Origin: Bdellovibrionales bacterium
GTDB taxonomy: Bacteria; Bdellovibrionota; UBA1018; CAIMNF01
Length of the DNA: 38,349 bases
Assembly: GCA_018969905.1 (NCBI GenBank)
Contig: JAGWXK010000012.1
Span: 1 to 38,349 of the forward strand
Direction: 5' to 3'
The position numbers and the translations under genes are program-made. A model generated the notes under the pieces. The model worked only from the letters and a program-made list of their open reading frames with translations. It was not told where the DNA came from and did not search any database. This document shows, piece after piece, positions 8,215 to 15,669 of the stretch (positions are counted from its first letter, which is position 1; each line of letters opens with the position of its first letter).

Positions 8215-9167
8215 CTTGGAATGGCCTCACCTTGATCCTATCGCTTGCATTTGCTTCCGGATGCGAGTTTGGTTTTTTTTCCAAAGACAAGCCCAAAAGC
8301 TCAGTCCCGGTTTTCAACGAGGATTTGGCATTTGAGCACACTCTTCAGTACGAAAAACTCGGCCCACCCGTGCCCGGAACCAAAGAAAGCACCGCAACCG
8401 GAGATTGGATCATTGCCACACTTAAATCCACAGGCGCAGAGGTGGTAGAGCAAAAAACGAGCGCCCGCACCCATGATGGACATCAGATCCCGATTCGAAA
8501 CATTCTGGGCCGCCTGAATCCCGATGCAAAGACCCGCTATTTGCTCTCTGCTCATTGGGATGCACGCCCCTACGCAGATCAAGAGACGGATCCGAAATTG
8601 AAAAAACTGCCCGTCCCTGCCGTAAATGATGGTGGAAGCGGGGTCGTTGTGCTTTTGGGAATTGCAAAGGCGCTGCAAGGGGCATCGATTCCCTTTGGCG
8701 TGGATTTTTTGTTTTTGGACGCGGAGGACTGGGGCACCCCGAGCATTCCAAAAAGCTATTGCCTGGGCACTCAGTATTTTGCCGCAAATCCGATTCCCAA
8801 GGGCTACAAGCCCCGCTTTGGGATCAACTTCGACATGGTAGGCAGAATTGGCGCGACCTTTCCCATGGAAGTTTATTCCGTACAGCGTGCAGGTAACGTG
8901 ATTGAAAAAATCCAAAAAGCAGCGCTCAAGCTTGGGTATCAGGATTATTTTCCAAAATCCTACATTGGCCCCGTGGTCGATGATCACATTTATCTAAGCG
9001 ATGGCTTGGGCGTGCCGGTCGCGGACCTGATCCACATGACCGAGGAAGGCCGATTTCCACCCGAGTGGCACACCCGTCGCGACACTTCGGAATTCATTTC
9101 GCGCACGACGCTCAAGATCGTGGGTCAGACCGTGATTCAGGTGCTTTGGGATGAGGAGTGGGAATAA
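8211..9167 (+). CDS. Secreted M28-family glutaminyl-peptide cyclotransferase-like lipoprotein
   Basis: 318 residues starting at the ATG that overlaps the preceding stop (ATGA). That start gives a lipoprotein signal ending FASGC with Cys18. The body follows the M28 glutaminyl cyclase pattern: LLSAHWDARPYADQ (His115), PAVNDGGSGVVVLL (Asp140), FLFLDAEDWG (Glu172/Asp173), CLGTQYFAANP, FGINFDMVG (Asp208), VVDDHIYL and PEWHTRRDT (His287). The zinc ligands and the general base are all in place. Enzymes of this type convert N-terminal Gln to pyroglutamate on exported proteins; a plain M28 aminopeptidase is the alternative. It is anchored at the cell envelope. A longer frame starting at 8169 would disrupt the signal peptide and is not favoured. 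Confidence 0.87.
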   Translation: MTWNGLTLILSLAFASGCEFGFFSKDKPKSSVPVFNEDLAFEHTLQYEKLGPPVPGTKESTATGDWIIATLKSTGAEVVEQKTSARTHDGHQIPIRNILGRLNPDAKTRYLLSAHWDARPYADQETDPKLKKLPVPAVNDGGSGVVVLLGIAKALQGASIPFGVDFLFLDAEDWGTPSIPKSYCLGTQYFAANPIPKGYKPRFGINFDMVGRIGATFPMEVYSVQRAGNVIEKIQKAALKLGYQDYFPKSYIGPVVDDHIYLSDGLGVPVADLIHMTEEGRFPPEWHTRRDTSEFISRTTLKIVGQTVIQVLWDEEWE

Positions 9168-9222
9168 AAATGCCTCATCAAAGTCAGTTTGCTCGGCACT
9201 AAATCCTTCGGGAGGTAAGGGA

Positions 9223-9543
9223 TCAATTTCCCATCGCCCCTTGAGGAACCGTCAGAGCCCCACTGGTAAAACCAGACTGAAATTCGGCCGGAAGCTGAGA
9301 AAGCACTGACGGTGGAACCGGTACCCCAATCCGATTACAAATGCTTCCTCCGTTAGAGTCACCACAGTCCAATATACTTTTCTTTCCACAACGCTCAATT
9401 GTCACGGTACCCGAACAAATCCCGATGAGGCCCGTACATACGTACTGACCAGGACGAATTAATCTACAAGCCGGTCTGGCCTCCGAAATTTCGTTAAATA
9501 AGATTCCAACAAAAACAAGAATTATAAAGAACCCAGACTTCAT
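9223..9543 (-). CDS. Small secreted six-cysteine protein, function unknown
   Basis: 106 residues with a Sec signal peptide (MKSGFFIILVFVGILFNEISEA, cleavage likely before RPAC). The mature protein is about 84 residues and has six cysteines (PACRL, YVCTG, GICSG, ERCGK, LDCGD, SICNR), enough for three disulfides. AGGAG lies 6 nt before the ATG, and a plausible promoter lies about 37 bp upstream. I recognise no family. Base composition seems somewhat more A/T-rich than its neighbours, which may hint at recent acquisition, but the gene is short. It is a monocistronic unit between the M28 gene and the small gene at 9686. Confidence 0.7.
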   Translation of the reverse strand: MKSGFFIILVFVGILFNEISEARPACRLIRPGQYVCTGLIGICSGTVTIERCGKKSILDCGDSNGGSICNRIGVPVPPSVLSQLPAEFQSGFTSGALTVPQGAMGN

Positions 9544-9579
9544 TCGTTTCTCCTATTTCCTCACATCAACCACACCTTA

Positions 9580-9608
9580 ATATTATTCGTCGTCGCCGCC
9601 CACCGCAA
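9580..9608 (-). promoter_or_regulatory. Candidate promoter for the six-cysteine protein gene
   Basis: Minus strand: TTGCGG (9603-9608), a 17-bp spacer and TAATAT (9580-9585), each matching four of six consensus positions. It would give a leader of about 30 nt that contains the AGGAG Shine-Dalgarno. Confidence 0.4.
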
Positions 9609-9685
9609 GATGTGTACTTTTGGACATACCAGGAATGTTTTTCGTCTAAAACCCTACAGTACCTCACCATGAAGCGTGACTCGCC

Positions 9686-9940
9686 CTACCCCGCCTTCGA
9701 CAAAAACTCCTCAGGGTAAAGCGACTCCACAATGTCATGAGGCAGAACGCAGCAGACGAGCTCATGGTACTCGGTGGGCTTCAAGCCTTCGACCTTTGCA
9801 GCCTTTCCGATCTGATCAATGCGGTTCTTCAGTGCCGGGTAATCGACCGCCCCTTTTTCATGCTCACACTCGAGATACGCTTCGGTAATGGAATCGGCAA
9901 ATTGCCGCTTTAAATCTTCAATGAAATCTTCGCGATCCAT
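9686..9940 (-). CDS. Small acidic cytosolic protein, function unknown
   Basis: 84 residues, MDREDFIEDLKRQFADSITE at the N-terminus, with a charged helical pattern throughout and LVCCVLPHDIVESLYPEEFL near the C-terminus. There is no signal peptide or membrane segment. The composition and periodicity look like a genuine protein rather than a shadow frame, and nothing on the opposite strand competes. I recognise no domain. No good Shine-Dalgarno is visible before the ATG at 9940. It is divergent from glyS, whose start lies 129 bp away. Confidence 0.6.
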   Translation of the reverse strand: MDREDFIEDLKRQFADSITEAYLECEHEKGAVDYPALKNRIDQIGKAAKVEGLKPTEYHELVCCVLPHDIVESLYPEEFLSKAG

Positions 9941-10055
9941 ACCAGGGCCCGCCTTTTACCAGTAGTTCTGTTAAGTTTACCATGACCGGATTTGGCCCTT
10001 AAAGTGTGTCCCAGATGACCAATTCTCGTCCCTTTTCCAAACCCCTGCCCTGTGC

Positions 10056-10061
10056 TAGCCT
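10056..10061 (+). promoter_or_regulatory. Candidate -10 element for glyS, leaderless-type
   Basis: TAGCCT, preceded by TGTGC (extended -10 character), ends 7 nt before the ATG at 10069. No clear -35 box is seen. The spacing matches other first-gene starts in this window. Confidence 0.35.
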
Positions 10062-10068
10062 CGCCTTC

Positions 10069-11436
10069 ATGAGCGAAACACCAAACATTACAGCAGGCAA
10101 AGTCGAATCCAAAGAACTCGAGAGCTTTCAAGACCTCGTGTCCCTGTGCAAACGCCGGGGCTTTATTTTTCCTTCCTCTGAAATCTATGGCGGGATCGGT
10201 TCCTGCTGGGACTACGGACCGCTCGGAGTGCAGTTAAAACTCAACATCAAGGATTCCTGGTGGCGAGCCATGACCGATCGGGATGACGTCGAGGGCATCG
10301 ATGCCTCGATCCTCATGCACCCAAGAACCTGGGAAGCATCCGGGCACGTCGAAGGGTTTGTGGATCCGCTGGTCGATTGCAAAACCTGCAAGGGTCGGTT
10401 TCGTGCGGACAAACTCGAGCATGCAAACTGCGGCAAGAAGAGCTCGCTCAGACCCGGCCAACATGGCGAATGCCAGCTCACCGAACCCCGTCAGTTCAAT
10501 TTGATGTTCAAGACCTTCATGGGTCCGCTCGAAGACTCCGCGAGTGTCGTGTACCTCCGCCCCGAAACGGCGCAGGGGATTTTCGTAAACTTTGAAAACG
10601 TCCAACAGAGCTCACGCCAAAAGGTTCCTTTCGGGATCGCGCAAATCGGAAAAGCCTTCCGAAACGAGATCACCCCAGGGAACTTCATTTTCCGAACCCG
10701 CGAGTTCGAGCAAATGGAAATGCAATTCTTCGTGAAGCCCGGATCCGACATGGAGTGGTTTGAAAAGTGGAAGGAAACCCGCATCAACTGGCACCTTGCA
10801 AACGGACTTCGCAGATCAAAGCTTCGCTTTCATCAGCATGGACCGGGCGAGCTCGCCCACTATGCGCGCGCGGCCTTTGATGTGGAATATCAGTTTCCGA
10901 TCGGCTGGCAGGAAATCGAGGGGATCCACAACCGCTCTGATTTCGACCTAAAACGCCATCAAGAGTTCTCGGGCAAGAAATGCGAATACTTCGATGAGGC
11001 GGCCAAAGAAAAGTACATTCCTTACGTGATTGAAACCTCAGTGGGTTGTGATCGAGCCCTTCTTGCGACCCTTTGTGATGCCTATCGCCTTGAGGGCGAA
11101 CGAACCGTGCTGAAGCTTCATCCGAATCTTGCCCCCTACAAGGTGGCCGTGTTCCCTCTCATGAAAAAACCGGAACTCATGGAGCTGACCGATAAGGTGT
11201 ACGCGAATCTGAAGAAACACTTCCGTGCAACCTACGATGAGGGCGGAACCATCGGAAAGCGCTATCGCAGACAGGATGAGATCGGGACACCCTTCTGTGT
11301 GACCATCGATTACGATGGGCTCACAGATCAAACCGTCACCATCCGGGAGCGCGATGGCATGACCCAGGAGCGGATTCCTGCAGAGAAACTTGTGGCTTAC
11401 ATCACGGATAAGATGGCTGCCTGGAAGTCCGAGTAA
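10069..11436 (+). CDS. glyS: Glycyl-tRNA synthetase, single-chain (alpha2) type
   Basis: 455 residues starting at the ATG at 10069. The class II core has [67 protein letters not shown] and [19 protein letters not shown] Cys-containing insertion follows residue 100 ([15 protein letters not shown]). The C-terminal anticodon-binding domain begins near [14 protein letters not shown]. This is the homodimeric form that needs no separate alpha/beta subunits. It attaches glycine to tRNA-Gly in the cytosol. The frame is open to a GTG at 10006, but similarity starts after 10069. There is no Shine-Dalgarno. It ends at a strong bidirectional terminator. Confidence 0.97.
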   Translation: MSETPNITAGKVESKELESFQDLVSLCKRRGFIFPSSEIYGGIGSCWDYGPLGVQLKLNIKDSWWRAMTDRDDVEGIDASILMHPRTWEASGHVEGFVDPLVDCKTCKGRFRADKLEHANCGKKSSLRPGQHGECQLTEPRQFNLMFKTFMGPLEDSASVVYLRPETAQGIFVNFENVQQSSRQKVPFGIAQIGKAFRNEITPGNFIFRTREFEQMEMQFFVKPGSDMEWFEKWKETRINWHLANGLRRSKLRFHQHGPGELAHYARAAFDVEYQFPIGWQEIEGIHNRSDFDLKRHQEFSGKKCEYFDEAAKEKYIPYVIETSVGCDRALLATLCDAYRLEGERTVLKLHPNLAPYKVAVFPLMKKPELMELTDKVYANLKKHFRATYDEGGTIGKRYRRQDEIGTPFCVTIDYDGLTDQTVTIRERDGMTQERIPAEKLVAYITDKMAAWKSE

Positions 11437-11469
11437 GCCCGCTGGCAAAAAGGGAACTAGAACGAGACA

Positions 11470-11510
11470 AAAAAAGAGGCCACGCTCCCGAAGGAGCATG
11501 GCCTTTTTTT
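11470..11510. terminator. Bidirectional intrinsic terminator between glyS and the convergent gene
   Basis: The stem pairs GGCCACGCTCC (11478-11488) with GGAGCATGGCC (11493-11503) around a CGAA loop, with one C/A mismatch. It is preceded by an A-run and followed by seven T residues, so it can terminate transcription from both strands. Confidence 0.9.
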
Positions 11511-11536
11511 CAGACAGATCCCGTAAGGATCAAACT

Positions 11537-12358
11537 TTACTTCCGGCGATGCACCATCCAACGAACTGGTGCAGTAAGCACCCGGTTGATTGCGATTCCG
11601 GTCTTCAGGCCCGCTTCAGAAATTCCCTCGAAGATCTCGGCTGGCTTTTCGTCGGTGATTTCACAAAACTTTTCGGTGTGCGGACTCTTGAATTCGCCAT
11701 AGCGTCCACAGATCAGGTGAATGGTTGCCACGATGGGGATCGTGCCCATCATGAGGAGCGGAAATTGGAGTCCAAGCATCATGACTTGAGTATAGAGAGT
11801 CGCTCCATGGGTGATGAATCTCCCGGTGAACCCAACAACGTTCAGGGCCTTGCTTTTGCCCTCACCTGCAATAATCCCCTGAACTAGTGGGCCCGTGAAT
11901 ACAATCGGAGCAACAAAGAGGTCAATGAGCCCAAGCCCTGCGTATCCGATCCCTTGGGCGATTACACGTGGTACCACCATGAGACTTCGAAGAAGTTTGC
12001 GTTTTACATGAGGATCGGCAGCCTGAGCCCTGATCTCATCGCTCAGTGCTGAAAGTCGATTGAGCGTTTGCGGATCGATGGCTTGCCCATTTACCGAGCG
12101 ATCGCGCACCAGTTGATCGAGCTGCGCTGCCTGGAGTTCAAGATCCAATCGAACTTCTTCAGGGGTCATGGCCTTTAGGTTTTGAATTTGTGCAGCCTGG
12201 TATTCTTCAAACTGTTCAGCTCCGACCAAGGTGCCACCGAGTGACTCCACACTTCTTTGATCTTCAGAGACCTGAAAAGCCGGGGTTGCGCGTGCCATCG
12301 GGGCTGCCGTCATTTGAAGTGCGATCAGGGCGGTGAGGAGAATTCGTTTTGTGTTCAT
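11537..12358 (-). CDS. Exported membrane-associated protein, function unknown
   Basis: 273 residues from the ATG at 12358, supported by AAGGA 8 nt upstream. Longer in-frame starts exist but lack such a site. The N-terminus MNTKRILLTALIALQMTAAPMARA is a Sec signal peptide with cleavage before TPAFQ. Residues about 40-120 are Gln/Glu/Leu-rich and helical (YQAAQIQNLKAMTPEEVRLDL, AAQLDQLVRDR). They are followed by hydrophobic stretches (GLGLIDLFVAPIVFTGPLVQ and MMLGLQFPLLMMGTIPIVATI). Two cysteines flank a hydrophilic loop (LICGRYGEF, EKFCEITDE). No family is recognised. It is a single-gene unit between the envelope operon end and the glyS terminator. Confidence 0.7.
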   Translation of the reverse strand: MNTKRILLTALIALQMTAAPMARATPAFQVSEDQRSVESLGGTLVGAEQFEEYQAAQIQNLKAMTPEEVRLDLELQAAQLDQLVRDRSVNGQAIDPQTLNRLSALSDEIRAQAADPHVKRKLLRSLMVVPRVIAQGIGYAGLGLIDLFVAPIVFTGPLVQGIIAGEGKSKALNVVGFTGRFITHGATLYTQVMMLGLQFPLLMMGTIPIVATIHLICGRYGEFKSPHTEKFCEITDEKPAEIFEGISEAGLKTGIAINRVLTAPVRWMVHRRK

Positions 12359-12399
12359 GATTAAAATCCTTTTCATTGAAGTTTTTCTCAATGAAAGGC

Positions 12400-12428
12400 G
12401 TTGTACATGGCGCAAAACCAAAGGGCAA
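12400..12428 (-). promoter_or_regulatory. Candidate promoter for the exported membrane protein gene
   Basis: Minus strand: TTGCCC (12423-12428), a 17-bp spacer and TACAAC (12400-12405). This gives a leader of about 35 nt holding the AAGGA site before the ATG at 12358. Confidence 0.4.
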
Positions 12429-12473
12429 GCGCTTTTTTAAACAAATTTAGTTTTATTATTCAACTAATGTTAA

Positions 12474-13631
12474 TCAACTAACCGGATCGGCCCGGCGCCG
12501 GCAGGCGCGCTCATAAATCTCATGCATTCGCTCGGTTCTTAGGTGCCGATCGTAATTCTCCCGCGCAAACTGAACCGATCGTTGCCCCATGATTTTGAGC
12601 TCTTCGGGGTCATCAAGCATCATCCGAAGCTTTCTCTGTAAATCAAAGGAATCCCCGGAACGCATTACAAGACCCCCTTGGGAGTTTCCAGTCCACTCAT
12701 TTGAGTCAGGACCCGCCGCACAGATAATGGGAGTCCCCATGGCAAGAGACTCAATGGCCTGAAGCCCGAACATCGCCTTGCTTGAAGGCAAAACATAAAC
12801 ATCCAAGGAACCAAGCACTTTGGGAATCGATTCTTCTGCGGGCGCAAGGATGATCTGGTCCTGAAGTTGAAACTGGTTGATCAGATCAATCAAATCTTCA
12901 TTCCCCTCGTGCTCAAATCCTACGATCACGAATTTTGTGCGTGATGCGAGCTCTTCGTTTCTGAGAAATGATGCCGCCGCCTTGATAAAGGCCGCCTGTG
13001 CCTTGGTATATTCGCGAGATGCGATCATTCCAACAATGTAAATATTCGGATCTATACCCCATTTTTGACGTAAAATCTTAAAATCAAAATGATTCGGGTT
13101 GAAAATATTGAAATCAAGCCCCGGATGAACAACCCGAATTCGATTCGCAAGAACCGGACGCATACTCGCAACTCTCTTTTTCAGGGTGGAGGTTGGGACC
13201 AGAATGGCATCAATTCGGGAGTAAAACAGACTCTGAAAGAAATGCCGGAGACGTTTTTTTACCTTTGGCCCTTCACTTACCACCACGGGAACCCGAGGGT
13301 ACTTCAGCATCCAGGGAAGAATGCTTCCCAGATGGTCCGCACCATAGCAATGCAGGAGGCCGACTCCTCCGGAAATCTCTCTCGAAAGAAGTTCGCGAAA
13401 CTCGCGGTCGAAATTCCGGCGAGGTGGCTCGGGGAGAGCAAGGACATTTTCTCGTTGCAGGAGCCGAAGACGCTGATGAATCTCGGAATTTTCAATGCAG
13501 ATCGCTCTCCACTTCATCTCGCGGGCGTGGAGCTCAAAAACATCTTCGACGGCAAGTTGCTCATCATCGCCGAACTCGGATGTCAAGAAAAGAAATAAAA
13601 CCGTAGGAAGCTCACCCCATAAGGAATCCAT
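12474..13631 (-). CDS. GT4-family (GT-B fold) glycosyltransferase
   Basis: 385 residues. The C-terminal nucleotide-sugar domain is clear: RIRVVHPGLDFNIFNPNHF, VGMIASREYTKAQAAFIKAA, VIVGFEHEGNEDLIDLI, VYVLPSSKAMFGLQAIESLA, MGTPIICAAGPDSNEWTG, and FARENYDRHLRTERMHEIYE at the end. The family EX7E motif is incomplete: the first Glu is Ala (AMFGLQAIE) while the second Glu is kept. AGGAGGT stands 5 nt before the ATG, and the start lies inside the end of waaF (20-bp overlap). It probably adds a sugar to lipopolysaccharide core or another envelope glycan, by context. The substrate is unknown. It is the last gene of the envelope run. Confidence 0.85.
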   Translation of the reverse strand: MDSLWGELPTVLFLFLTSEFGDDEQLAVEDVFELHAREMKWRAICIENSEIHQRLRLLQRENVLALPEPPRRNFDREFRELLSREISGGVGLLHCYGADHLGSILPWMLKYPRVPVVVSEGPKVKKRLRHFFQSLFYSRIDAILVPTSTLKKRVASMRPVLANRIRVVHPGLDFNIFNPNHFDFKILRQKWGIDPNIYIVGMIASREYTKAQAAFIKAAASFLRNEELASRTKFVIVGFEHEGNEDLIDLINQFQLQDQIILAPAEESIPKVLGSLDVYVLPSSKAMFGLQAIESLAMGTPIICAAGPDSNEWTGNSQGGLVMRSGDSFDLQRKLRMMLDDPEELKIMGQRSVQFARENYDRHLRTERMHEIYERACRRRADPVS

Positions 13632-14655
13632 TTTCCACCTCCTCGAAAATCACCTCTCCGGTGATTCCCTGCAAACATTGATTGAGCCTTGAATCCTGAA
13701 AACGACATTGGTTCCTCTCACAGGGCCAACAGGGCACAGGATTTGACTTCATCCTGACCGGACCAGGACCGATTGGAAGCGTTCGGGCGGGGTCTCCCGC
13801 ACCCCAGACAATCTGTACCCGGCTTCCGCAAAGAGCTGCCACATGAGCAAGGCCGGAGTCATTGCAAACCGTAAAACTCGCACCACGAAACAACTTCCAA
13901 TGGGCGGCAACCCAGCCCCTGGCGGTATAGTCCTCGATTGGCACACCTCTGCGAAGTAACTCCTTTGCCAGCTCCTTTTCCGCGCGCCCCCCTACCACGA
14001 CAGCCTTCATCCTGTAGCGTGAAATCATGATTTCAATGAAAGTCTCAAAGTGTTGAATGCTCCAACGTCTTGAATCAGCGTTGGATCCAGGGGCAATGAC
14101 AAAGTATGGATCAAATGGTGGTTCTATGGGAACCACCTCGGGCCAATGGGCATAGGGATCAAAATCCCTTTCCGGCCCCTTGATCCAATATTGGTCTGCC
14201 TCATAGTTCGGAAGCCCCTCGGGAGACAAAAGGCGCAGATAAGCGCGGGACCGATGGAAGTCCGTCCCGCGGTCGAAGGGAATCACCTGATTGAGCAAGA
14301 AGCCCCTTCCATCCGCTGAATAGCCTCGGCGCAGGTCCGCTCCTGCCAATTTCAAAAGAAGTGCGGATCCAAAAGAATTCGGGAGCGTGATTCCTAGATC
14401 CCACGGTCCCGCTGCCTTGATTTCAGCTGAAAATCGCAACAGGGTTTTCGCCGCCATCCAAAAAGAATCCTGCCGGGTTCTGGGCAAAATCCGAACTTCA
14501 TCAATCAAACCCTTGAACTGTATGTCCCTGACCCACTCGGTACAAACGACCGTGATCCAAGCCTGAGGATACTTCATCCTGAGATGCCGGAAAAACGGAT
14601 ATGCAAGGATTTGATCCCCGATCCAATTCGGGGCACGAACGAGGATTCGATTCAT
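13612..14655 (-). CDS. waaF: Heptosyltransferase II-type GT9 glycosyltransferase
   Basis: 347 residues. The WaaF pattern is clear: MNRILVRAPNWIGDQILAYP, LGITLPNSFGSALLLKLAGA, RRGYSADGRGFLLNQVIPF, YFVIAPGSNADSRRWSIQHF, CNDSGLAHVAALCGSRVQIVWG and NPVPCWPCERNQCRFQ. It transfers a heptose to the inner core of lipopolysaccharide at the cytosolic face of the inner membrane. The start overlaps the preceding stop as ATGA, and the next glycosyltransferase starts within its 3' end, so translation is coupled on both sides. Heptosyltransferase I versus II cannot be settled from sequence alone; LPNSF and the start motif favour II. Confidence 0.87.
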   Translation of the reverse strand: MNRILVRAPNWIGDQILAYPFFRHLRMKYPQAWITVVCTEWVRDIQFKGLIDEVRILPRTRQDSFWMAAKTLLRFSAEIKAAGPWDLGITLPNSFGSALLLKLAGADLRRGYSADGRGFLLNQVIPFDRGTDFHRSRAYLRLLSPEGLPNYEADQYWIKGPERDFDPYAHWPEVVPIEPPFDPYFVIAPGSNADSRRWSIQHFETFIEIMISRYRMKAVVVGGRAEKELAKELLRRGVPIEDYTARGWVAAHWKLFRGASFTVCNDSGLAHVAALCGSRVQIVWGAGDPARTLPIGPGPVRMKSNPVPCWPCERNQCRFQDSRLNQCLQGITGEVIFEEVENGFLMG

Positions 14656-15632
14656 AAGATCTTGTCGAGCGCGACCGCAAAAGAGCCAACCTTGAGCTTG
14701 GTTTCCACTCGAAGAAGATACCGATGCTCATCGACGGAAATCCACACTGTATTGTCGCGATTTTTCAATTCACCTTGTTCGTAGTTTGCCAGTTCATAAA
14801 CCCGGGCATCTCGATTCTTCCCCCCCGCATAAATGGTCTCGGTACGCAGATACCGGATCACGCTTTCCCAGGGTTTTCCATCCATTACAAAAGGCATCCG
14901 ATATTCACCCCCGGGAGCATCGGGGAGGGGCGCGACACGCAGAAAAAAAAGTGCAGAAAGGGGATCCTGAGAGAAGGGTTTGATCGTATAATTCTCCTTT
15001 TGCTCCTTGAAACCCTTTTCCACGTGGTCAACGCGATTCCAATACATGCTCTTATTTTTTTCCTGATCATAAAGTTCGATCACTTTTCTGGTTTGCTTGG
15101 ATTCATCCAGGTTCATCGTGAACCGATGTGAAAAAAATCCGTCGAAATCCCAAAACGATTCAATCGTATCGTTCACCCGGTATACGAGTTCAAAAAAACT
15201 CAAGGTCTTTGCCTTCGCACGCAAGGGATAAACCTTTCGATCTCCGATTTGCTTCAAAGGTAAGATCTCGGTTTGAAAGGTCGCCGCGGTAACCCCGAGG
15301 TAACGAAGGTCGTAACTCAGGCACTCCCCCACCTGAAAAGGCATGGGCTCGATTCGGCGAATCATCGGTACCTTGACAACCGGTTCAACGAGACTCTTAG
15401 CCTTATTCTTTCGTTTTGCCTTTTCCTTCGATGCTGATGGCGCCGGAGCAGGCGAAGGTGTCGCAGAGGGATCATCGATTTCCTTGATCTCGAATTGGGT
15501 CGCCACGTCAGGCGAGATCTCCTTACCAAGATCACCCTCATCAAACTTACGAAGGCTTGAAGTGGAACACGCAGAAAGAACGGCACATGCGTACAGCACC
15601 CATCGACGTCGGGCAATGAACTTGAGCATCAT
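14652..15632 (-). CDS. DUF3108 lipoprotein
   Basis: 326 residues starting MMLKFIARRRWVLYACAVLSAC, a lipoprotein signal with lipobox LSAC and Cys22. A low-complexity linker rich in Pro/Ala/Ser and then Lys follows (residues about 50-85). The DUF3108 domain spans the rest: VGECLSYDLRYLGVTAATFQ, YRVNDTIESFWDFDGFFSH, FTMNLDESKQTRKVIELYDQ and RYLLRVETKLKVGSFAVAL. Proteins of this family are periplasmic beta-structures of unsettled function. An outer-envelope role fits its place between lipid A and core genes. A TAGGCT element 7 nt before the ATG suggests a promoter inside the operon. The stop overlaps the waaF start. Confidence 0.83.
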   Translation of the reverse strand: MMLKFIARRRWVLYACAVLSACSTSSLRKFDEGDLGKEISPDVATQFEIKEIDDPSATPSPAPAPSASKEKAKRKNKAKSLVEPVVKVPMIRRIEPMPFQVGECLSYDLRYLGVTAATFQTEILPLKQIGDRKVYPLRAKAKTLSFFELVYRVNDTIESFWDFDGFFSHRFTMNLDESKQTRKVIELYDQEKNKSMYWNRVDHVEKGFKEQKENYTIKPFSQDPLSALFFLRVAPLPDAPGGEYRMPFVMDGKPWESVIRYLRTETIYAGGKNRDARVYELANYEQGELKNRDNTVWISVDEHRYLLRVETKLKVGSFAVALDKIL

Positions 15633-15639
15633 CTTAAAC

Positions 15640-15669
15640 AGCCTACGGCGTTGTGCCCCTTATTGTAAA
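15640..15669 (-). promoter_or_regulatory. Candidate internal promoter before the DUF3108 gene, leaderless-type
   Basis: Minus strand: TTTACA (15664-15669; five of six consensus positions), an 18-bp spacer, TAGGCT (15640-15645), then 7 nt to the ATG at 15632. It overlaps the end of the lpxB/lpxK gene. No Shine-Dalgarno precedes the ATG. Confidence 0.5.
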
